A stretch of 16,094 nucleotides of DNA from Clostridiales bacterium (GTDB lineage Bacteria > Bacillota > Clostridia > Oscillospirales > Acutalibacteraceae): assembly GCA_020860025.1 (NCBI GenBank), contig JAJBVC010000068.1, positions 1-16,094 of the forward strand. The letters are read 5' to 3'. Positions within the stretch are counted from its first letter, which is position 1. Each line of letters begins with the position of its first letter. This document shows positions 1-5,920 of this stretch, piece after piece. Both the position numbers and the translations under genes were made by a program. The notes below the pieces were generated by a model, which was not told the origin of the DNA, ran no database searches, and was given only the letters and a program-made list of their open reading frames with translations.

Positions 1-102
1 AAAATAAATATACGTATTAAAAACAATAGAAGCTACGAAGTAATAGAAAAATCAATTTATGAATGTCAAAAAAGAGAAAATATATATTATATCAGTTTGT
101 AG
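1..102 (+). CDS. 3' end of an unidentified protein (partial)
   Basis: Frame 1 is open from the window edge for 33 codons and ends at TAG (100-102). The visible tail is lysine-, isoleucine- and tyrosine-rich and ends in YYISL. Too little is present to recognise a family. Support for a real gene end is that two plus-strand terminator hairpins start about 60 nt downstream. If the TAG were read through, 14 further sense codons follow before TAA (145-147), which would put the stop only 14 nt before the first hairpin. An overlapping ATG-initiated frame (63-260) in another register runs through both terminators and is less likely to be real. Confidence 0.4.
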   Translation, partial: KINIRIKNNRSYEVIEKSIYECQKRENIYYISL

Positions 103-161
103 AAAAAACCTGTTTTCAAATGAAGGCAGGGTTAAATTTGTTTAATTTGAATAAAATTAAG

Positions 162-228
162 AAAAAGCCCGGTTATTTCGGACTTTTTCGACAGATCGGT
201 GCCAAGAGTGTATGCTCTTGGCATTTTT
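162..228 (+). terminator. tandem intrinsic terminators
   Basis: There are two hairpins in a row. The first pairs AAAAAGCCCG (162-171) with CGGACTTTTT (179-188), with one G-T wobble. The second pairs TGCCAAGAG (200-208) with CTCTTGGCA (214-222) and is followed by six T (223-228). They should end transcription of the gene entering from the left. Confidence 0.75.
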
Positions 229-260
229 TGTTTTGCTCAAATAATTCGGTTAATAGGTGA

Positions 261-298
261 AAAAATAAAAAACGGAACCGCAAAAAAACAGTTCCGTT
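261..298 (-). terminator. terminator-like hairpin reading leftward
   Basis: AACGGAAC (271-278) pairs with GTTCCGTT (291-298). On the minus strand the hairpin is followed by a T-rich run (complement of 261-270), so it best fits a leftward transcript. No convincing minus-strand gene ends here, although a 44-codon frame lies at 407-541. Confidence 0.5.
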
Positions 299-758
299 TA
301 ATACAATATACATTCAAATCAAGTAAAAAATCAAACTATACTAACTTATATAAAGCTACAATTAAATATAACTCATAATTAGTGATGTAAAGTCAACTTT
401 TCGCTTTTATGACTTAAACGAGTATATTATTTGAACGTCAGTCAGTAAGTACAAAAACGGAAATAACGAACTCATCATGCTAAAAGCAATCGACGATATT
501 TCAAATTTTATACCTATTTTTCGTGTCGTTCGATTATCCATTTGCTTTTCGCCATGTCGTATACAAAAGAGTCCAATTGGAATCAAGCAAATGAGAGGAA
601 ACTTTCATAACGACAAATACAGAAGATATTGAATATCAAACAATAGAAGTTAACAAATATTAACTAATGTGTCTGATTTCAAGATTCCTATATACTACCG
701 AGCATATGGATATCATTTCACAGAATGGTATAAACCGTATTGCGGCGTTCGCCACGTT
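299..758. other. gene-poor intergenic stretch
   Basis: I see no recognisable gene in this AT-rich stretch. The best small candidate is a 44-codon minus-strand frame at 541-407. It starts ATG, has a basic N-terminus (DNRTTRKIG) and then a hydrophobic segment (about residues 15-40), and ends in TAA. No good ribosome binding site precedes it. A second minus-strand frame overlapping it is equally unconvincing. The leftward terminator at 261-298 is the only hint that something is transcribed leftward here. It may be decayed sequence. Confidence 0.3.
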
Positions 759-764
759 AAAAAA

Positions 765-1080
765 TTCCGCATGGCAATAAACCACCTTGTGAAACACACT
801 TTGGAAACATAATCTTACGGTACATTTCACAACCAGGGGGGTAAAACCCGACTTGTGAAATACACATCGGAAACACTGAGCTCCCAAATGGTTTCGCAAT
901 TAGGGGGGTAAGCCAACCTTGCAAAACGCATACCGGAAACATTATGCTCCCAAACATTCCACAAGAATGGGGTAAGCCAAACTTGTGGAACGCATACAGG
1001 AACTTTAAGCTTTCTAATTCCGCAATTAGGGGGGTAAAACCCGACTTACGAAACGCACATCGAAAACAAAAGCTCCTAAT
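765..1080. repeat. five imperfect ~65-bp tandem repeats, each an inverted repeat
   Basis: Unit starts on the plus strand are 765, 825, 892, 957 and 1018 (spacing 60, 67, 65 and 61). The plus-strand core is TTYCRCAA, then a loop with AGGGGGGTAA or a variant, then TTGTGRAA, then CRCAYA and CGGAAAC. Unit 4 has a perfect 9-bp stem: TTCCACAAG at 957-965 and CTTGTGGAA at 982-990. Unit 2 has a perfect 8-bp stem (825-832 with 853-860) plus an inner GGG/CCC. Units 1, 3 and 5 keep the stem through wobble pairs, with two mismatches in unit 1. Read on the minus strand the units also give a peptide pattern like FPxCxSQxGF, because GGAAAC-to-GGAAAC spacing is often a multiple of three. Confidence 0.8.
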
Positions 1081-1091
1081 ATGTAATGTTG

Positions 1092-1148
1092 TATATGTGG
1101 ACACAGACATTTTATATGTGGTACAGATACTCTTGTGGATACAAGCAT
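1092..1148. repeat. three degenerate ~20-bp repeats
   Basis: Related segments begin at 1092 (TATATGTGGACACAGACAT), 1113 (TATATGTGGTACAGATAC) and 1132 (CTTGTGGATACAAGCAT), spaced about 20 bp. The third also forms a small hairpin (CTTGT with ACAAG). They fall in the 5' part of the proposed leftward transcript. Confidence 0.45.
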
Positions 1149-1188
1149 TCCATTACCACTATATTGTATATATCTCATCCACGCTCTT

Positions 1189-1217
1189 ATTGTAACACAT
1201 AAGTATTCAAATGTCAA
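1189..1217 (-). promoter_or_regulatory. near-consensus sigma-A promoter reading into the repeat array
   Basis: On the minus strand, TTGACA (complement of 1212-1217) and TACAAT (complement of 1189-1194) are separated by exactly 17 bp. Transcription would start near 1182 and run left through the repeats. This is one of the strongest promoter matches in the window, yet no annotated-type gene lies downstream of it. Confidence 0.65.
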
Positions 1218-1229
1218 CATATGTATTCA
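1203..1229. promoter_or_regulatory. possible XRE operator: GTATTCA direct repeat
   Basis: GTATTCA occurs at 1203-1209 and again at 1223-1229, start to start 20 bp, about two helical turns. The first copy is inside the spacer of the leftward promoter. The second lies just upstream of the XRE gene. The placement suits an operator by which the XRE protein controls itself and the divergent transcript. Binding is inference. Confidence 0.3.
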
Positions 1230-1274
1230 TTCTTTTTTTATTTATTGTATAAACTGTAGACAGAGGTGATTAGT

Positions 1275-1517
1275 ATGTTTACACCAATGCTTGATTCCAA
1301 AATCGTCGGTGAGGTAATAGCGGATTTTCGCAGAAAAAAAGGCGTTAGCCAAGAGGTTTTGAGCGGACTTTCAGCAATCGGGCGCACACACTTATCATCT
1401 ATTGAACGTGGCGAGCGTAAACCTACTCTTGAAACATTATATAGAATCTCGTGTGCTCTTGAAATAAAAATGAGTGTAATTGTAGCTGAAATCGAAAAAA
1501 GAATGGATGAAAAATAA
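1275..1517 (+). CDS. small XRE-family HTH transcriptional regulator
   Basis: This 80-residue protein is almost entirely one Cro/C1-type helix-turn-helix (about residues 9-64). The pattern GEVIADFRRKKGVSQEVLS is followed by the recognition region HLSSIERGERKPTLETL, the classic XRE signature. There is no added effector or dimerisation domain beyond the short C-terminal helix. The ATG at 1275 is preferred because AGAGGTGA (1262-1269) sits 5 nt upstream; the in-frame GTG at 1266 lies inside that ribosome binding site. The gene is divergent from the strong leftward promoter at 1189-1217 and is followed within 20 bp by the promoter of the next gene, so it is probably monocistronic. Its own promoter is weak (possible TATAAA at 1248-1253). 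Family assignment is firm; its target is unknown. Confidence 0.88.
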   Translation: MFTPMLDSKIVGEVIADFRRKKGVSQEVLSGLSAIGRTHLSSIERGERKPTLETLYRISCALEIKMSVIVAEIEKRMDEK

Positions 1518-1534
1518 TTTTTTGAAATTTCCTC

Positions 1535-1563
1535 TTGATTATTTCGTAAAGCTTTGTTATAAT
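1535..1563 (+). promoter_or_regulatory. sigma-A promoter of the aldolase-like gene
   Basis: TTGATT (1535-1540), a 17-bp spacer and TATAAT (1558-1563). The predicted start is near 1570, immediately before an inverted repeat. Confidence 0.7.
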
Positions 1564-1572
1564 ATGCTCAAT

Positions 1573-1600
1573 CGCTTTAAAGCGACGAGACTTTAAAGCG
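1573..1600 (+). promoter_or_regulatory. 10-bp inverted repeat at the 5' end of the leader
   Basis: CGCTTTAAAG (1573-1582) and CTTTAAAGCG (1591-1600) are perfect complements around an 8-nt loop. Each arm contains the palindrome CTTTAAAG. It lies within a few nt of the predicted transcription start and has no T-run after it, so it is not a terminator. It could be a repressor operator or a 5'-stabilising hairpin. Confidence 0.5.
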
Positions 1601-1653
1601 TTAAAGTAAAGAGAGGATATTGTAATATTATGGAAACGAGAAAAGGAAATTTA

Positions 1654-2607
1654 ATGTCAGTTCGCACCGATGTAAAGGTGCTTGATGCGACAATACGAGA
1701 CGGCGGTCTTTGCAACAATTTTGAATTTACCGATGAATTTGTTACCGAGCTTTATAAAACGAACATAAAGAGCGGCGTTGATTATATGGAATTTGGTTAT
1801 CGTGCTTCTAAAAATTTATTTGACCCGAAAAAATTCGGCAAGTGGAAGTTTTGCGACGAGGCGGATATTCGCAGTATTGTAGGCGACAATATTTCAGATA
1901 TGAAAATTTCGGTTATGGCGGATGTAGGCAGATGTGATTTTAAAGAGGATTTTATTCCTAAATCAGAATCTGTAATTGATATGGTGCGTGTTGCGTGCTA
2001 TATTCATCAAATCCCAGCAGCTATTGAAATGATAGAGCATTTTCACTCCTTGGGTTATGAAACCACTTGCAATATTATGGCTATCAGTCAGGCGAATACA
2101 GAGCAGGTTGAGGAAGCGCTTGAAATGCTCGGCAACAGCAACGTAGACGTTGTTTATCTTGTTGATTCATACGGCTCACTTTATCCGGAATCAGCTGCAA
2201 ATCTTGCTAAAAAATATCTTGAAATGGGCGAAAAGTACGGCAAAGCTGTCGGTTTCCACGCTCATAATAATCAAAATCTTGCGTTTGCCAATACTATTGA
2301 AACTCTTTCGTACGGTGTTTCTTACCTTGACGCTACTGCGTCGGGAATGGGCAGAGGTGCCGGCAACTGTGCTATGGAACTGCTCCTCGGATTTTTGAAA
2401 AATCCTAAATATAACCTCTACAGCCTTTTGACATTCCTTGAAAATTATATTATTCCGCTAAAAGAGAGCGGTGTTGTTTGGGGCTATGACGTGCAGTATA
2501 TGCTTACAGGTCAGCTTAACCGCCACCCGAGAGAGGCTATGGCTTTTACAGCTGAAAATCGCCATGATTACTGCGAATTTTACAAGACGCTTCTCGACAA
2601 TTTCTAA
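1654..2607 (+). CDS. aldolase/HMGL-like (DRE-TIM metallolyase) enzyme
   Basis: This 317-residue protein belongs to the HMGL-like TIM-barrel family that includes HMG-CoA lyase, isopropylmalate and homocitrate synthases and 4-hydroxy-2-oxovalerate aldolase. Visible motifs are DATIRDGG (11-18, with the R-D pair that binds substrate and metal), DSYGSLYP (171-178), the metal-binding HAHNN (202-206) and DATASGMGRGAGN (226-238). The length fits a barrel plus a short C-terminal extension; there is no LeuA-type regulatory domain. ATG 1654 is chosen because AAAGGA (1642-1647) is well spaced and family members begin shortly before the DxTxRDGG strand. An upstream in-frame ATG at 1630 has a ribosome binding site about 12 nt away. 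The reaction cannot be told from sequence, and neighbours give no pathway. In some genomes relatives sit in cell-surface sugar clusters, but that is not seen here. Confidence 0.85.
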   Translation: MSVRTDVKVLDATIRDGGLCNNFEFTDEFVTELYKTNIKSGVDYMEFGYRASKNLFDPKKFGKWKFCDEADIRSIVGDNISDMKISVMADVGRCDFKEDFIPKSESVIDMVRVACYIHQIPAAIEMIEHFHSLGYETTCNIMAISQANTEQVEEALEMLGNSNVDVVYLVDSYGSLYPESAANLAKKYLEMGEKYGKAVGFHAHNNQNLAFANTIETLSYGVSYLDATASGMGRGAGNCAMELLLGFLKNPKYNLYSLLTFLENYIIPLKESGVVWGYDVQYMLTGQLNRHPREAMAFTAENRHDYCEFYKTLLDNF

Positions 2608-2623
2608 ACATATATATTTTAAA

Positions 2624-2663
2624 ATTCCTCTTTTGTTCCTATGTGCAAAAGAGGGATTTTTTT
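2624..2663 (+). terminator. intrinsic terminator after the aldolase-like gene
   Basis: TCCTCTTTTG (2626-2635) pairs with CAAAAGAGGGA (2646-2656), followed by seven T (2657-2663). It lies 17 nt after the stop codon. Confidence 0.88.
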
Positions 2664-2685
2664 ATAAAAAAATAATACTATTTTA

Positions 2686-2713
2686 TTGACAAATATTTCA
2701 GTATTATTATACT
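2686..2713 (+). promoter_or_regulatory. promoter of the GH27 gene
   Basis: TTGACA (2686-2691), a 16-bp spacer and TATACT (2708-2713), just after the preceding terminator. AGGAG at 2741-2745 serves the ATG at 2753. Confidence 0.6.
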
Positions 2714-2752
2714 ATTATATTATATAAATAAAGCAAATAGAGGAGCAGGGCA

Positions 2753-4054
2753 ATGCGAAAGAAAATTCTCAAAACCGCTCCTTTGGGCTGGAACAGCTGG
2801 GACTGCTTCGGCGCAGGGGTAAATGAAAAACAGCTTAGGGAAAATGCGGACTATATGGCAAAATATTTAAAGCCGTACGGCTGGGAATATATAGTTTGCG
2901 ACATTCAGTGGTACGAGCCTAAGGCAAAGGATAATGATTATTTCAGCTTTACACCGCTGAATATGGATGAGTACGGCAGGCTTATGCCGGCTGAAAATCG
3001 TTTTCCGAGTGCTAAAGACGGCAAGGGATTTAAAGAAATTGCCGATTATTGCCACAGCCTCGGACTGAAATTCGGAATACATATTATGCGTGGTATTCCA
3101 CGTCAGGCGGTTCACGCCGATTTGCCGATAAAAAACAGCACCGCCACAGCACGTAAGGTTGCGCATCATTTTTCAGTTTGTTCATGGAATACGGATATGT
3201 ATGGAATGTACAACTGTCAAGGCGCTCAGGATTATTATAATTCAATATTCGAGCTTTACGCTTCCTGGGGCGTTGATTTTATCAAATGCGACGATATTTG
3301 CGTTACCGAATTTCGCAAGTGGGATAATCCCTATTCGGCAAAATATGAGATTGAAATGATACGCAAAGCTATTGATAATTGCGGTCGTGAAATGGTACTT
3401 TCCCTTTCGCCGGGGCCTGCCGAGGTTTCTTCCGCAAGGCATTTGAGCAAAAATGCGGATATGTGGCGAATGACAGGCGATTTTTGGGACGATTGGGGCA
3501 AGCTTCACGATATGTTTGAACGCTGTTATGAATGGCAGGATTACGTTAAAAAGGGAAACTATCCCGACTGCGATATGCTGCCGCTTGGCAGACTTTCCAA
3601 AAACGGAACGTGCCACGGCGCTCAAAACAGAATGACGCAGTTTACAAAAGCTGAGCAGCTGACCATGATGAGCCTTTGGGGAATTTTTAAAAGTCCGTTG
3701 ATTATGGGCGGAAATCTGCCCGATAATGACGACTGGACATTGTCGCTTCTGACGAATGAGGAGTATTTGAAAATGCATAAAACCTCACTCGGCGCACATC
3801 AGCATTACAGAAATGAGAAGAACGGCAAAGGCACGATTATCTGGGTTGCAAATGGTACCGACTGCAAGTATGTGGCACTGTTTAATACAAAGGATGTTCA
3901 GCAGGATATAACGCTTGATTTGACTGAAATTCTTATGCCGAACAGTAAATATACCTTTTACGATATTTGGGATAAGAAAAATATCGGCGAATACAAAAAT
4001 AAAATCAAAGCAGCCGTAGAACCTCACGGTGTTAAACTATATAAAATAAAATAA
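2753..4054 (+). CDS. glycoside hydrolase family 27, alpha-galactosidase
   Basis: This 433-residue protein hydrolyses terminal alpha-galactosides (melibiose, raffinose-type sugars) if it acts like most of its family. The N-terminus PLGWNSWDCFG (10-20) is the GH27 opening strand. VCDIQWYEP follows at 48-56. The catalytic nucleophile is expected at D180 in FIKCDD (176-181) and the acid/base at D243 in WRMTGDFWDDW (238-248). A C-terminal beta-sandwich (about 345-433) ends the protein. There is no signal peptide, so the enzyme is probably cytoplasmic and works on imported oligosaccharides, but no transporter is nearby. The gene has its own promoter and converges on nanA. GH27 also includes alpha-N-acetylgalactosaminidases and beta-L-arabinopyranosidases, so the family is more certain than the substrate. 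Confidence 0.88.
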   Translation: MRKKILKTAPLGWNSWDCFGAGVNEKQLRENADYMAKYLKPYGWEYIVCDIQWYEPKAKDNDYFSFTPLNMDEYGRLMPAENRFPSAKDGKGFKEIADYCHSLGLKFGIHIMRGIPRQAVHADLPIKNSTATARKVAHHFSVCSWNTDMYGMYNCQGAQDYYNSIFELYASWGVDFIKCDDICVTEFRKWDNPYSAKYEIEMIRKAIDNCGREMVLSLSPGPAEVSSARHLSKNADMWRMTGDFWDDWGKLHDMFERCYEWQDYVKKGNYPDCDMLPLGRLSKNGTCHGAQNRMTQFTKAEQLTMMSLWGIFKSPLIMGGNLPDNDDWTLSLLTNEEYLKMHKTSLGAHQHYRNEKNGKGTIIWVANGTDCKYVALFNTKDVQQDITLDLTEILMPNSKYTFYDIWDKKNIGEYKNKIKAAVEPHGVKLYKIK

Positions 4055-4059
4055 AATAC

Positions 4060-4085
4060 AAGGGTCAGGAAAAAACCTGACCCTT
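4060..4085. terminator. bidirectional terminator between convergent genes
   Basis: AAGGGTCAGG (4060-4069) and CCTGACCCTT (4076-4085) form a perfect 10-bp stem with a 6-A loop. It separates the GH27 gene from nanA. T-richness is modest on the plus side and stronger on the minus side. Confidence 0.85.
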
Positions 4086-4116
4086 TAATATTGTAAATAT
4101 CATTCTGTTAAATCTG

Positions 4117-5019
4117 TTAAATAAGTTCGGCAACATATTTATTGATTTTTTCCGCAATCGGCAGAGCGTCCTTTACATCAACAGGTAAAAACGGACTTCT
4201 TGGATTTCCGCATTCTATGCCGAAGCGAAGCGACATTACCCGCTTTGCTGCACCGTAAAGCGACTTGCAGGCGAGCAAATCAAAAATACATTCATTTATC
4301 TTAAACTGAAGCGATTTTGCCTCTTCAATTCTGTTTTCATTAACCATTTTGTCAAGAGCGACAAAAAGCTCGGGCATACAGCCGTACGTACCGCCGATAC
4401 CTGCGTCAGCACCCATTAGACGACCGCCGAGAAATTGCTCGTCGGAGCCGTTGAAAATTATAAAATCATTTCCTGCGGCTTGTCTGTATCTCTCCATAAG
4501 ATAAACAGGCTCAGCGGAATTTTTAACGCCTATAACCTTTTCGTTTTGCGCCATTTCCTTGAGCATTTCGGGCGATAAATCAAATCCCGTAAGCTGAGGA
4601 ATATTATAAATAATAAAAGGCAAGTCGGTTGAATCAATTATTGAATTCCAGTGGAGCATAACGCTTTCGGCAGGCAGGTGGTAATATACGCAAGGTACTG
4701 CGCTGATTGCGTCAACGCCGATGCTCTCACAGTGCTTTGCAAGCTCGATACTCTCCTTTGTTGAAGCGCAGCCTACGTGAACGATTACCGTAAAATCATC
4801 GCCGGCGCTTTCTTTAACAGCCTTTGCAACGAGCATACGCTCCTTTGTTGAAAGCAAAAAGCCTTCTCCCGTTGAGCCACAGGCATAAACGCCCTTAACG
4901 CCGAGAGATTTATATATTTCGACAAGCTTTTTAATTTTGTCTGTATCAATATTGTCATTTTCGTCATAAATGGCATTGAGGGCGCAAAACACGCCTCTGA
5001 ATTTGTTTAAATCTGTCAT
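4117..5019 (-). CDS. nanA: N-acetylneuraminate lyase (DHDPS/NAL family)
   Basis: The predicted reaction is cleavage of N-acetylneuraminate to N-acetylmannosamine and pyruvate in the cytoplasm. This 300-residue class I aldolase shows the family hallmarks GSTGEG (48-53), the YNIP tyrosine (Y138) and the Schiff-base lysine in VIGVKNS (K166). YNIPQLTG fits sialate lyases rather than dihydrodipicolinate synthase, which usually has YNVPxRT, and the divergent neighbour is nanE. The start is set at ATG 5019: GAGGTG lies 6 nt upstream, and the in-frame GTG at 5028 overlaps that site. The gene is transcribed from its own promoter (5038-5066), back to back with the nanE promoter, and ends at the bidirectional terminator shared with the GH27 gene. 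No sialidase, transporter or kinase is in the window. NAL is more likely than KDG aldolase or another pyruvate aldolase, but substrate is inferred. Confidence 0.87.
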   Translation of the reverse strand: MTDLNKFRGVFCALNAIYDENDNIDTDKIKKLVEIYKSLGVKGVYACGSTGEGFLLSTKERMLVAKAVKESAGDDFTVIVHVGCASTKESIELAKHCESIGVDAISAVPCVYYHLPAESVMLHWNSIIDSTDLPFIIYNIPQLTGFDLSPEMLKEMAQNEKVIGVKNSAEPVYLMERYRQAAGNDFIIFNGSDEQFLGGRLMGADAGIGGTYGCMPELFVALDKMVNENRIEEAKSLQFKINECIFDLLACKSLYGAAKRVMSLRFGIECGNPRSPFLPVDVKDALPIAEKINKYVAELI

Positions 5020-5037
5020 TTTTTTCACCTCGTCAAG

Positions 5038-5066
5038 ATTTTATCATAATAAACAGAGTTATTCAA
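5038..5066 (-). promoter_or_regulatory. nanA promoter
   Basis: On the minus strand, TTGAAT (complement of 5061-5066), a 17-bp spacer and TAAAAT (complement of 5038-5043). The start is about 12 nt upstream of the nanA ATG. Confidence 0.6.
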
Positions 5067-5076
5067 TACTTAAATA

Positions 5077-5105
5077 TTGACTTGTAAAAATTTGATTGAT
5101 ATAAT
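5077..5105 (+). promoter_or_regulatory. nanE promoter
   Basis: TTGACT (5077-5082), a 17-bp spacer and TATAAT (5100-5105). The predicted start is near 5112, leaving only about 12 nt of leader with GGTGA (5112-5116) as the ribosome binding site. The two -35 boxes of this divergent pair are 10 bp apart, and TCAATA (5063-5068) with TATTGA (5075-5080) makes the gap symmetric, so one bound protein could control both genes. Confidence 0.65.
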
Positions 5106-5123
5106 GACCTTGGTGATTGATTT

Positions 5124-5813
5124 ATGAATAATAAAGAAGTTTTAGACAAAATAAAAGGCGGTCTTATAGTATCGTGCCAGGCGCTAAAAACAGAGCCTCT
5201 TTACGACAGCTATATTATGTCAAAAATGGCTTGGGCGGCTTATCTCGGCGGTGCTGTCGGAATACGTGCAAATACAGTAGTTGATATTCTTGCGATTAAA
5301 GAAAAGGTTGATTTGCCCGTTATCGGAATTATTAAGGAGGAATATGACGACAGCGACGTTTATATTACTCCAACGGTTAAAGAGGTTGACGAGCTTGTTA
5401 ATATCGGCTGTGAAATTATTGCCGTTGACGCTACGAACAGATTAAGACCGGGTAATGTTACGTTTACCGATTTCTTTAAAGAGATTAGAGCGAAATATCC
5501 AAACCAGCTTTTTATGGCGGATACAAGCTGTTTTGACGAGGGCGCTTTGGCGGCTGAGCTTGGATGTGATATTATCGGAACTACTATGGCAGGCTATACT
5601 CCTTATACTAAAGGAACGCCGCTTCCCGATTATACGCTTATGGAGCGTTACGTTCAAGAGCTTGATAAGCCTGTTATCGCCGAGGGCGGCATATGGTCGC
5701 CGAGCGAGCTTAAACGTGCGATTGACATTGGCGTTTACTGCGCTGTTGTCGGAACAGCAATAACTCGTCCTATGGATATTACAAAGCGATTTGTAAAAGC
5801 TCTTGAGGATTAA
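5124..5813 (+). CDS. nanE: N-acetylmannosamine-6-phosphate 2-epimerase
   Basis: This 229-residue NanE-family TIM barrel should convert ManNAc-6-phosphate to GlcNAc-6-phosphate, the step after lyase and kinase in sialic acid catabolism. Visible signatures are GGLIVSCQAL (12-21), GGAVGIRAN (42-50), VIGIIK with K71 as the likely catalytic lysine, VDATNRLRPG (101-110), EGGI with E187, and VVGTAITRP (198-206). Length matches the family. It is divergent from nanA, with promoters back to back, which supports a sialate pathway role for both. The kinase that links the two reactions is not in the window. No clear terminator follows before the glyS promoter (5859-5887). Confidence 0.94.
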   Translation: MNNKEVLDKIKGGLIVSCQALKTEPLYDSYIMSKMAWAAYLGGAVGIRANTVVDILAIKEKVDLPVIGIIKEEYDDSDVYITPTVKEVDELVNIGCEIIAVDATNRLRPGNVTFTDFFKEIRAKYPNQLFMADTSCFDEGALAAELGCDIIGTTMAGYTPYTKGTPLPDYTLMERYVQELDKPVIAEGGIWSPSELKRAIDIGVYCAVVGTAITRPMDITKRFVKALED

Positions 5814-5858
5814 ATTTGTAAATAACAAGTGCTTTGCAATGTTTTATTCGGCTGATTG

Positions 5859-5887
5859 TTGACTTGTAATTTAAAATAAAGTAAAAT
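5859..5887 (+). promoter_or_regulatory. glyS promoter
   Basis: TTGACT (5859-5864), a 17-bp spacer and TAAAAT (5882-5887). The leader of about 27 nt is too short for a T-box riboswitch, so none controls this synthetase gene here. Confidence 0.65.
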
Positions 5888-5920
5888 ATTTAAAACGGCT
5901 ATGGAGGTTTTAATTTTAAT

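Larger units (their letters stand above)
759..1182 (-). ncRNA. candidate repeat-hairpin non-coding RNA (unnamed)
   Basis: This is a putative transcript of about 420 nt read leftward. It starts about 7 nt after a TTGACA-17-TACAAT promoter (1189-1217), runs through five ~65-bp units that can each fold into a stem with a C-rich loop, and ends after the last hairpin in six T on the minus strand (complement of 759-764). Strand choice is supported by arm differences. In unit 5 (1018-1053) two, in unit 3 (892-926) one and in unit 1 (765-794) one non-Watson-Crick pairs are allowed G-U pairs only in minus-strand RNA. One pair in unit 1 favours the other strand. Minus-strand loops contain ACCCC or ACCCCCC in units 2-5, the kind of sequence that could pair with G-rich ribosome binding sites. 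A 117-codon minus-strand frame (1110-757) crosses the array with no visible ribosome binding site, so coding cannot be excluded. I know no named RNA family that matches. Confidence 0.45.

Noticed and set aside
63..260. 65-codon plus-strand frame
   Set aside because: It runs through two clear terminator hairpins and their T-run, and has no ribosome binding site; the frame ending at 102 explains the terminators better.
765..1080. CRISPR array
   Set aside because: Units are imperfect and adjoin one another without unique spacers of constant length; no cas genes are present.
1026..1220. 64-codon minus-strand frame across the leftward promoter
   Set aside because: Its start lies upstream of the predicted promoter and it has no ribosome binding site.
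5888..5920. T-box riboswitch before glyS
   Set aside because: The leader from the predicted promoter is under 35 nt, so no T-box can fit.
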